Assembly: GCA_029262095.1 (NCBI GenBank)
Contig: JAJDAB010000283.1
Coordinates: 1 to 6,658, forward strand
Direction: 5' to 3'
Source of the DNA: Candidatus Hydrogenedentota bacterium
GTDB lineage: Bacteria > Hydrogenedentota > Hydrogenedentia > Hydrogenedentales > SLHB01
Length of the DNA stretch: 6,658 nucleotides
Numbering within the stretch: the stretch's first letter is position 1; each line of letters starts with the position of its first letter. The notes beneath the pieces are model-generated. The model had not been told where the DNA came from. It made no database searches and saw only the letters and a list, made by a program, of their open reading frames with translations. Positions 1-4,757 of this stretch are shown piece after piece. Position numbers and translations under genes: made by a program.

Positions 1-1
1 T

Positions 2-796
2 GTTAGATTTCCTGAGCGTACACGGCGAGAGGTTAGGCCGTCTATTCCTGCTGTTGATGATGAGTTGGCTGGCGTTTCGGATACTGCGATTCGGATTACG
101 AATTCGTCGGGCGAAGAAACAATTATCGACGCCGGCGCAATCCAAGCGTTGATGAATAATCTTGATTTCGCGTATGCGGAGTTGGACGAAGCTGCTGCCT
201 ATGTACGCGAGTTGGAGGGCGTCGATGTGAATGTCGTTTTCTTAACTGCGGACCGGGTCGCGTTCGATGACGGGAATTTCTATCGTGTCGGGGAGACGAT
301 TAATGGCGGTCCGTTGCATGGTGAAGCGATTGAGAGTATTGATTGGGATGCGCGCAGTTGTCTTATTTCCAATGGCGTTCTTCTCAGGCTTGGTTCTTTC
401 GGGTTGTCAGACACTCGGGCGGGAGTCTTCGGCGGTGCATCCGCTGGTAGCGCCGAGTTTTCGAGAGATATACGAGGAGATGACAACGTCGGAACTGGTG
501 GTGACCGACGAAAGCGGGCAGGAGGCGACATTCAGTTACGCGGTGGACGGGATGCCGGTGGGTCCGTTCCTCCAGTTGCTTACCCAGGACACGGGAGTGT
601 CGCTGGCGTGGGCGGAGAAGTTGGACAGTCGGAAAGTGAGTCTCCAAGTGGAGGAAATGCCAGTGACGGAGATTCTATCAGTCGTAGCGCGTCGTTTGGG
701 CGTAGAGCTAACGGGGCGGTCGGGCCTGTTCTTCCTCGGTCAGGTGTCCAAAGAAGACCGCGCAGTGTTGGTGACAAAAGTAGCGCGGTTGAATGA
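2..796 (+). CDS. C-terminal part of a putative pI/Zot-like phage assembly protein (5' truncated)
   Basis: The frame is open from the left edge (reading VRFPERTRREVR...) to TGA at 794-796, so the start lies outside the window. Residues near nt 150-230 are probably helical (LDFAYAELDEAAAYVREL). They are followed by a beta-rich stretch at about nt 230-400 containing FYRVGETING, AIESIDWD and GVLLRLG. This resembles the small periplasmic domains of GspC/PilP and the C-terminus of some inoviral pI/Zot proteins, which contact the secretin. The position directly before a secretin supports that role; the ATPase part would lie upstream and is not visible. The last ~130 residues (after nt ~410) are rich in Gly, Ser and Arg, look disordered, and lie wholly inside the secretin gene in a different frame. 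That the region codes is well supported; the pI/Zot assignment is inference from context and weak pattern similarity. A GspC/PilP-like accessory protein is the alternative. Confidence 0.55.
   Translation, partial: VRFPERTRREVRPSIPAVDDELAGVSDTAIRITNSSGEETIIDAGAIQALMNNLDFAYAELDEAAAYVRELEGVDVNVVFLTADRVAFDDGNFYRVGETINGGPLHGEAIESIDWDARSCLISNGVLLRLGSFGLSDTRAGVFGGASAGSAEFSRDIRGDDNVGTGGDRRKRAGGDIQLRGGRDAGGSVPPVAYPGHGSVAGVGGEVGQSESESPSGGNASDGDSISRSASFGRRANGAVGPVLPRSGVQRRPRSVGDKSSAVE
303..796 (+). other. dual-coding overlap of the pI-like and secretin genes
   Basis: Two + strand frames are open together here: the upstream gene's tail and the secretin's signal peptide plus N0-like domain. The secretin's third codon position is the first codon position of the upstream frame, where a T would risk a stop codon. 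By hand count about 21 of 163 secretin codons end in T inside the overlap, against 43 of the first 100 after it. The first T-ending codon of that run (AAT, 792-794) supplies the T of the upstream TGA. This suggests that the upstream frame is kept open by selection. Confidence 0.7.
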
Positions 797-1682
797 GCAA
801 GAATTACTTGCTGCTGTTGAAGTGTTGCTATCCGATTTTGGTCGTGCGCGTGTTTATTCTGATGGTCTTGTTGTTATCGCCGACCGGGTAGAAGTCCTTC
901 AAAAAGTTTCTGATCTTCTCGACAAAGTTGAGTCGGCTCCGTCGAATTCTTGGGTAGTCCAATTACACTTGCTTGAGTTCCAGGGGCGGAGTGAACGGGA
1001 CTTCGGTTTCGATACTGATGTCTCTCTCCAACTCGCGGCTGGGTTCGCGTCTGATGGTGCTACGGGTGATTCTTTCAAATACGATGGCGCGTTTAATGCT
1101 GCTCTTCAGGCTGCCATGTCTCGGGAATCTGTTCATGTAGTTGCTCAACCGCTGTTTTTTCTTCTGGATGGTGAATCGGCTAGTTTCGAAACGGGCGAAA
1201 TCTTTCCAGTGCCTCGACGTTCGACGTCTCCAGAGGGAACTACTGTTACTGAAGGATTCGATTTCATTGACACGGGTTTTCGTACTGAAGTAGCTGTTCG
1301 AGAGCTTGGTGATTCGCGTATTCGTCTTGATGTGGATATCTCACTTTCCGACGTATCCGGCTTTGTGCAGGATGTTCCGATTGTCTCTCGTGAATCGTTC
1401 AAGGAGTCGTCTGTATTGCGTTCTAACGGCACTTATCTTCTAGGCCTATTGGAACGTTCCTCAAGGCGTTCGGGCTCGGACGGGTCATTCTTCCCTACTT
1501 CCTTCGAACGTAATGCGATGAGTTCGCGTTTACAAATCTGGGCACGTTGCGTCCAAGTGATTGGAGACTTCGACGGTTCCCCGTCCCCCGCTCGCGGGGG
1601 TAAAGGGGTTTCCGTCGAAGTAGTTCCGTCGAAATCTTGGCCATGGAATGTTGGTGATTGGATGTCTTCGAATGCTTCGTAG
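303..1682 (+). CDS. outer-membrane secretin, lipoprotein form (pIV/GspD-like)
   Basis: This 459-residue protein would form the multimeric outer-membrane channel through which filamentous phage leaves the cell. ATG 303 is chosen because GGGGAG (290-295) lies 7 nt upstream; ATGs at 318 and 348 are alternatives. The N-terminus is a lipoprotein signal: basic MVKRLR, a hydrophobic stretch and lipobox LSGC, with Cys35 as the lipidated residue. An N0/STN-like domain follows (about 60-140), then a secretin_N-type ring domain (about 155-225, with GLVVIADRVEVLQKVSDLLD). The C-terminal secretin core spans about 279-385, from VVAQPLFFLLDGESASFETG through TGFRTEV and LDVDISLS to GTYLLGLLER. The final ~60 residues lie beyond the core and their DNA forms a long hairpin. 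The first ~494 bp overlap the upstream gene. The family assignment is firm; a phage rather than type II/IV system role is inferred from the neighbouring rep and integrase. Confidence 0.87.
   Translation: MAVRCMVKRLRVLIGMRAVVLFPMAFFSGLVLSGCQTLGRESSAVHPLVAPSFREIYEEMTTSELVVTDESGQEATFSYAVDGMPVGPFLQLLTQDTGVSLAWAEKLDSRKVSLQVEEMPVTEILSVVARRLGVELTGRSGLFFLGQVSKEDRAVLVTKVARLNEQELLAAVEVLLSDFGRARVYSDGLVVIADRVEVLQKVSDLLDKVESAPSNSWVVQLHLLEFQGRSERDFGFDTDVSLQLAAGFASDGATGDSFKYDGAFNAALQAAMSRESVHVVAQPLFFLLDGESASFETGEIFPVPRRSTSPEGTTVTEGFDFIDTGFRTEVAVRELGDSRIRLDVDISLSDVSGFVQDVPIVSRESFKESSVLRSNGTYLLGLLERSSRRSGSDGSFFPTSFERNAMSSRLQIWARCVQVIGDFDGSPSPARGGKGVSVEVVPSKSWPWNVGDWMSSNAS
1567..1621 (+). repeat. 55-nt extended hairpin in the 3' end of the secretin gene
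   Basis: Outer arms ACTTCGACGG (1567-1576) and CCGTCGAAGT (1612-1621) are perfectly complementary over 10 bp. Inside, CCCC (1579-1582) pairs with GGGG (1605-1608), and CCCCCG (1585-1590) pairs with CGGGGG (1595-1600) around a CTCG loop (1591-1594). This gives about 20 bp in one foldback with two small internal loops. It lies in codons beyond the secretin core. Ff phages carry a long imperfect hairpin as packaging signal just after gene IV; this is the positional counterpart (inference). It could also act as an origin element or an mRNA structure. Confidence 0.75.
1610..1633 (+). repeat. direct repeat TTCCGTCGAA, two copies
   Basis: TTCCGTCGAA occurs at 1610-1619 and 1624-1633, 14 bp apart. 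The first copy contains most of the right arm of the 55-nt hairpin. The left-arm bases TTCGACGG (1569-1576) could pair with either copy, so two competing folds are possible. Confidence 0.6.
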
Positions 1683-1687
1683 CGTTT

Positions 1688-1714
1688 TTGATGGTTCGCG
1701 AAGCGGTTCATCAA
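1688..1714 (+). repeat. hairpin directly after the secretin stop codon
   Basis: TTGATG (1688-1693) pairs with CATCAA (1709-1714). Inside, CGC (1697-1699) pairs with GCG (1703-1705) around a GAA loop, with wobble pairs and one T-T mismatch between. No T-run follows, so it is not a typical intrinsic terminator. It sits where the Ff packaging hairpin lies relative to gene IV. Confidence 0.6.
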
Positions 1715-1717
1715 TCC

Positions 1718-1731
1718 GGGCCACGCGGCCC
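1718..1731 (+). repeat. short GC hairpin
   Basis: GGGCC (1718-1722) and GGCCC (1727-1731) form a perfect 5-bp stem with an ACGC loop. It starts only 3 nt after the preceding hairpin, giving a tandem pair as in filamentous-phage intergenic regions. Confidence 0.5.
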
Positions 1732-1859
1732 CAGAGATGTATAAGCCAATGAAAGGTATGGAGCCTGGGTTAGTTGGGTAATTGGATGATTGTTCGCAAT
1801 TCGGTTTCTAGAGATGCACCGTCATCTTATGCGCGGTTGGTTTGTAGGTTTGAAATAGA

Positions 1860-1898
1860 GAACCCCACGTCTTCCTTGGTCGGTCGGGCGTGGGGTTC
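1860..1898 (+). repeat. 10-bp inverted repeat with 19-nt loop upstream of rep
   Basis: GAACCCCACG (1860-1869) is the exact reverse complement of CGTGGGGTTC (1889-1898). The 19-nt loop (1870-1888) contains GGTCGGTCGGG. It ends 30 bp before the rep start. Rolling-circle initiators commonly nick in or beside such a hairpin, so it is a candidate plus origin. It could also be a regulatory structure in the rep leader. No T-run follows. Confidence 0.6.
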
Positions 1899-1915
1899 AG
1901 ATGAAAAAACCCATG

Positions 1916-1921
1916 AAAGGG
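1916..1921 (+). promoter_or_regulatory. ribosome binding site of rep
   Basis: AAAGGG lies 7 nt before ATG 1929 and supports that start over later ones, because the next in-frame ATG would cut into the conserved domain. Confidence 0.6.
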
Positions 1922-1928
1922 CTTTTCG

Positions 1929-3134
1929 ATGTCTAGTGTATCTGGCGGTATCGATTCTGGCAACAATCGGGGGGGCACATCTTGTAACACCCCCCCTCTA
2001 AATCCCATTGACGATATTTCTGGTGGTGAGGATGCGCTAGTCGTTGGATTTGGGGTGGAGTGGGATGATTCTTTTGAGGATGTCTGCGAAGCATTCGATA
2101 AAGCAAAAGTTTGGGCGGGGGAAGGTCGTGAAATCGATTCGTATGTAGGTCGTGGGGAATTCACGATGTGTGTTCAGCCAAAAGGGTTCCTCGTCGGTGG
2201 TGGGCGTGGTTCTTATTTCGCGTGGTCGTTTAAATGTGGCGGATTGTCATTCGGGTTTTCGAAATTGCAGAAGCCTCACGACCAAACGCCGAATTTCCGG
2301 GTTGATTGCAGTTCTATCGCTTTGATGGAATCTGGTGCGCGTAAATGTTTCGAGTTGGCTGGGGCTGTTATTGAGTCGTTGGGCGGAAAGATAGTTTGGA
2401 ACAAGGTTTCGCGCGTGGATATTTGTATTGATTGGGCGGAGAAGGATATCGAGGAGTTCGTTGAGAAAGCGCACCGTCGCGAAGTGGTGAGGCGTGCACG
2501 GAAGTGCGCGTATTATGAAGAGGGATATCGTTGGACTGGAATGATGGTCGGCGCTGGTGGTGATATTGCTTTCCGTTGTTATGACAAAGAACTTGAGTCA
2601 CGGAAACAGGTACAGAAACGTGCGGTCATGGTAGGTAAGCGTTGGGGTCGTGAAGTTAAAACGGCGTCACGGTTCGAATACCAAGTTCGGCGGGCTGCTC
2701 TTAAGTCAATGGGAATCGATGACTTCGATTCGTATTGGAAAAATCGCGCGGCGCTGGCGCGCTATCTTTTCGGTGACTGGCTACGGTTCGTCGAGGGTGA
2801 TGTTGACCGTGGTCATACTGAGCGGGCTACGTTGGACCGTCGTTGGGCGGTCGTGTGTGAAGCGGTAGCGTCAATCTTTGGTAAAAGTGCGCTCTCGTTG
2901 GAACGTACTCGCACCGTACGTCCGAATGCGTTCGCGTTGGTGCGGCAATCACTAGGGTGTTTGATTTCGGCGGTGGCGACGGAGAGCGGAGGTTGGTTGC
3001 GAACGACGGAGGAAATGAAAGAAGTTGCGATTGAGCGTCTTGTGGTCTTGATGGAGAACTTGGACCTCGAGGCTTTGCATGAAAAAGCGATGTTGCGTGT
3101 CGCGGTCGAGTATCCTACGTGGGCAGTGGCTTGA
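1929..3134 (+). CDS. rolling-circle replication initiator (Rep_trans-like, phage Rep)
   Basis: This 401-residue protein should nick the phage plus strand and start rolling-circle replication. About 38 low-complexity residues precede a domain starting near VVGFGVEWDD. Hallmarks: VSRVDICIDW, with Asp164 and Asp168 likely metal ligands; FRCYDKELE, with Tyr218 the likely catalytic tyrosine of the family's R-x-YDK motif; and an RFEYQVRR segment near residues 247-254. This pattern is typical of the Rep_trans initiators of inoviruses and related plasmids. The C-terminal ~120 residues are helical without a clear motif. The gene follows the hairpin-rich intergenic region, as gII does in Ff. Its stop overlaps the next gene's ATG (TGATG), so the two are probably translationally coupled. 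Codons are rich in third-position T and G. The family is fairly sure; the catalytic residues come from motif reading. Confidence 0.8.
   Translation: MSSVSGGIDSGNNRGGTSCNTPPLNPIDDISGGEDALVVGFGVEWDDSFEDVCEAFDKAKVWAGEGREIDSYVGRGEFTMCVQPKGFLVGGGRGSYFAWSFKCGGLSFGFSKLQKPHDQTPNFRVDCSSIALMESGARKCFELAGAVIESLGGKIVWNKVSRVDICIDWAEKDIEEFVEKAHRREVVRRARKCAYYEEGYRWTGMMVGAGGDIAFRCYDKELESRKQVQKRAVMVGKRWGREVKTASRFEYQVRRAALKSMGIDDFDSYWKNRAALARYLFGDWLRFVEGDVDRGHTERATLDRRWAVVCEAVASIFGKSALSLERTRTVRPNAFALVRQSLGCLISAVATESGGWLRTTEEMKEVAIERLVVLMENLDLEALHEKAMLRVAVEYPTWAVA
1969..1996 (+). repeat. G7/C7 hairpin inside the rep 5' end
   Basis: Seven G (1969-1975) and seven C (1990-1996) enclose a 14-nt loop (1976-1989) and would form an all-GC stem about 40 nt after the rep start codon. 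The codons belong to the low-complexity N-terminus and encode Gly and Pro. The structure may damp rep translation or belong to the origin (inference). Confidence 0.6.
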
Positions 3135-3382
3135 TGGAAGAACTCATCAGAGAATTAATTGTAGAGATTCGGGCGCTGCGTCTTCAGCAGTCTTTGGATT
3201 GGCGTTCTTTGAATCGTTCGGAAGCTGCTGATTACCTCGGTATCTATCCCGATACGCTGTACAAGTTGGCTGTTAATGGCAAGGTGGCGTATCATCAATC
3301 TGGACGGTGCGCACAGATGTTTTTCTCGCGTGCGGATTTGGATGATTATCGCGAGAGTACTCGTCAGTCTGCGGCCGTTTAG
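3134..3382 (+). CDS. small MerR/AlpA-type helix-turn-helix protein, putative excisionase
   Basis: This 82-residue DNA-binding protein starts at ATG 3134, which shares its A with the rep stop (TGATG). An upstream in-frame GTG at 3119 is less likely. Residues 1-20 (MEELIRELIVEIRALRLQQ) look like an amphipathic helix. Residues 25-75 follow the HTH_17/AlpA/Xis pattern: LNRSEAADYLGIYPDTLYKL, a short turn, then FFSRADLDDYRE. Such proteins direct excision or regulate the integrase or phage genes. It lies about 125 bp from the att site, with phased repeats between them that could be its binding sites. That favours a recombination directionality factor; a transcriptional regulator is equally possible on sequence alone. 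Confidence 0.7.
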   Translation: MEELIRELIVEIRALRLQQSLDWRSLNRSEAADYLGIYPDTLYKLAVNGKVAYHQSGRCAQMFFSRADLDDYRESTRQSAAV

Positions 3383-3410
3383 TTGTGGTGGTTTTTGTGC
3401 AAGTTATAAC

Positions 3411-3436
3411 GCAATAGATAGCAATAGGCGGCAATA
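3411..3436 (+). repeat. three GCAATA repeats at 10-bp spacing
   Basis: GCAATA starts at 3411, 3421 and 3431, exactly one helical turn apart and so on one face of the DNA. The array lies between the putative excisionase gene and the att site. Phased direct repeats beside attP are typical of excisionase or integrase-arm binding, so these are candidate operators (inference). Confidence 0.55.
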
Positions 3437-3442
3437 TGCCGC
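3428..3442 (+). repeat. palindrome GCGGCA-ATA-TGCCGC
   Basis: Perfect 6-bp arms around ATA overlap the third GCAATA repeat. It could be a dimer binding site or a short hairpin after the helix-turn-helix gene; no T-run follows. Confidence 0.5.
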
Positions 3443-3507
3443 GCGTAAAGGCCGTGTCTTGGTGAGAGAAACCGTTGTATAGCAGTAGTTAACCATAGGC
3501 GTCTATC

Positions 3508-3554
3508 GCCTCCGGAGCAGGAAGTCGTAGGTTCGAATCCTACCGGGCGCGCCA
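3508..3554 (+). other. attachment site: 3' half of tRNA-Arg(CCG)
   Basis: The segment reads as the 3' half of a tRNA: anticodon loop CTCCGGA (3510-3516, anticodon CCG at 3512-3514), 3' anticodon stem GCAGG (3517-3521), T-arm GTAGG-TTCGAAT-CCTAC (3527-3543), acceptor strand CGGGCGC, discriminator G and CCA (3552-3554). The 5' half is not functional: no GCGCCCG acceptor strand lies upstream, and the 5' anticodon stem (ATCGC) pairs poorly. A weak D-arm-like stretch (GTAGTTAACCATAGGC) may be chance or a remnant. A tRNA 3' half beside a tyrosine integrase is the usual form of an att core. The putative excisionase on one side and the integrase on the other make attP, or a junction of tandem elements, likeliest. 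Confidence 0.75.
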
Positions 3555-3584
3555 TTTTAACACTGCAAACATTACCCCAAATAC

Positions 3585-3598
3585 GATATACAAATATC
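3585..3598 (+). repeat. short AT-rich inverted repeat between att and the integrase promoter
   Basis: GATAT (3585-3589) and ATATC (3594-3598) are complementary, in an AT-rich stretch right after the att core. It is a possible architectural-protein or integrase-arm site, but short enough to occur by chance. Confidence 0.3.
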
Positions 3599-3599
3599 T

Positions 3600-3628
3600 G
3601 TTGTACAGGCTATTGACTCATGTACAAC
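3600..3628 (+). promoter_or_regulatory. operator-like inverted repeat upstream of the integrase
   Basis: GTTGTACA (3600-3607) and TGTACAAC (3621-3628) are exact reverse complements, with centres 21 bp apart (two helical turns). They flank and overlap the putative -35 box TTGACT of the integrase promoter. This is the expected layout for a repressor operator; integrase arm sites are an alternative. Confidence 0.55.
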
Positions 3629-3642
3629 GGTTTGGCTACGCT
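3613..3642 (+). promoter_or_regulatory. putative integrase operon promoter
   Basis: TTGACT (3613-3618) and TACGCT (3637-3642) are separated by 18 bp and lie about 35 bp before the integrase start. The -35 box is good, the -10 weak. It is placed to serve the integrase and the three overlapping genes after it. Confidence 0.4.
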
Positions 3643-3677
3643 CAAAAACGATTCTTGGATGATTCGGAGATCGAGCA

Positions 3678-4757
3678 TTGGCCAGTCTCATCAAACGTGG
3701 CAAAACCTACTACGCCGCATGGCGAGAGAACGGTAAACAACGCCGTGTATCGCTTGAGACGACCCAAAAGGCCGAGGCCAAGCGCCGGTTAGGTATTTGG
3801 GAACGAAAGCGCGCAGAGGCGAAGTGGAGCCTCGAACAGGTCATTGACGTTGCACCGGCCACATTCTGGAACGCCTACCTACCTTACCTGAAGCGGCAAC
3901 GCGCACGCCGCACCGTCGAAATCAAAGAGTATTTCTGGAAGCGCTTTGCCGATGAGTTTCAGCCAGAGACGCTTGGCAGCGTGACCACCGCGCAAGTCGA
4001 ACGCTGGAAAGCGAACCAGATCGATTCTGGCAACTACTCACCCCACACGATAAACAACTTCATGAAAGACATGAGGGCAATCTACAACGCGGCCGGCAAA
4101 GTAGCACTGGGCGACGCGGGACCGTTATACAACGGCGACAATCCATTCAGCGGGCCGGAGCGAGTACCGATCGACAATGTGGGGCGAAGGGTCTTGTCCG
4201 CCGAAGACAGGGACCGTCTTGTTGGAGTTGCTGTCGAGCATGCTACCACGGCGTACAACCGCAATGAGCCACAAGCGCGCGAGATCGGATTGGTCCTAGC
4301 GTTGGCCGCATACACCGGCATGCGAAAGAGCGAGGTCATAAACTGCCAATGGAGTTGGCTGGACTTCGACTCGAAACTCGTGCGCGTGACACAAGACGCG
4401 ACGTACCGGACTAAGACCGGGCGGGATCGTGATATCCCGATGAACCAAACACTATTGCGACCAATCCTGGAACCCCACCGCCAGGAGACCGGTTACGTGT
4501 ACCTTCCCGACAAAGCGCCGAATCCCGAAACTAAGTATCGCGCGACCTTCATGCGATCTTGGAAGTATGTGACCGAGAAGGCCGGACTCGAATGGGTGAC
4601 CCCGCACACAATGCGTCATAGCTGGTTTACTCGACTAATAGGCCAAGGTGTACTAGAGTCAAAGGCGGCGAAGTGGGGCGGACACAAGACGGGTTCGATC
4701 ACTGTGGATACTTACACACATTTGGCGCAGTACGATGAGGATATCGAGAAGCTATGA
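3678..4757 (+). CDS. int: tyrosine recombinase / integrase
   Basis: This 359-residue site-specific recombinase would integrate and excise the element at the adjacent tRNA-Arg att core. The TTG start at 3678 is chosen because GGAG (3666-3669) lies 8 nt upstream and the product begins with the usual arm-binding strands (SLIKRGKTYYAAWRENGKQR). A SAM-like core-binding domain covers about 55-155. The catalytic domain has the full set: Arg216 in TGMRKSE, Lys246 in YRTKTGR, His310 and Arg313 in PHTMRHSW, His336 in GGHKTGS and the nucleophile Tyr346 in VDTYTHL. The protein ends soon after the tyrosine and looks intact. Its TGA overlaps the next gene's ATG by 4 nt (ATGA), making it the first gene of a coupled operon. 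Its + strand is A/C-rich, unlike the T/G-rich genes left of att, suggesting a separately acquired module. Confidence 0.92.
   Translation: MASLIKRGKTYYAAWRENGKQRRVSLETTQKAEAKRRLGIWERKRAEAKWSLEQVIDVAPATFWNAYLPYLKRQRARRTVEIKEYFWKRFADEFQPETLGSVTTAQVERWKANQIDSGNYSPHTINNFMKDMRAIYNAAGKVALGDAGPLYNGDNPFSGPERVPIDNVGRRVLSAEDRDRLVGVAVEHATTAYNRNEPQAREIGLVLALAAYTGMRKSEVINCQWSWLDFDSKLVRVTQDATYRTKTGRDRDIPMNQTLLRPILEPHRQETGYVYLPDKAPNPETKYRATFMRSWKYVTEKAGLEWVTPHTMRHSWFTRLIGQGVLESKAAKWGGHKTGSITVDTYTHLAQYDEDIEKL

Larger units (their letters stand above)
1683..1928 (+). other. intergenic region, candidate replication origin / packaging region
   Basis: This is the only gap between the secretin and rep genes and is rich in inverted repeats (1688-1714, 1718-1731, 1860-1898). 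In Ff phages the same interval between gIV and gII holds the packaging signal and both strand origins. I see no convincing small gene or sigma70-type promoter in it; TATAAG at 1741-1746 lacks a matching -35 box. The origin role is inferred from synteny and hairpin density; no known nick-site motif was recognised. Confidence 0.5.

Noticed and set aside
2..1682. A single pI-secretin fusion broken by a frameshift or sequencing error
   Set aside because: The secretin has its own ribosome site, start and lipoprotein signal, and both frames stay open for hundreds of bases. Two overlapping genes explain this better.
1774..2001. A 75-codon ORF in the secretin-rep gap
   Set aside because: It has no ribosome site, overlaps the rep start and the hairpins, and gives an incoherent product.
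1808..2164. Minus-strand ORFs, the longest being 118 codons here
   Set aside because: They lie opposite well-supported + strand genes, have low-complexity Pro/Ser/Arg-rich products and no ribosome sites.
3470..3554. An intact tRNA-Arg gene
   Set aside because: The 5' acceptor strand is missing, the anticodon stem is broken and the D-arm is only vaguely similar. Only the 3' half is tRNA-like.
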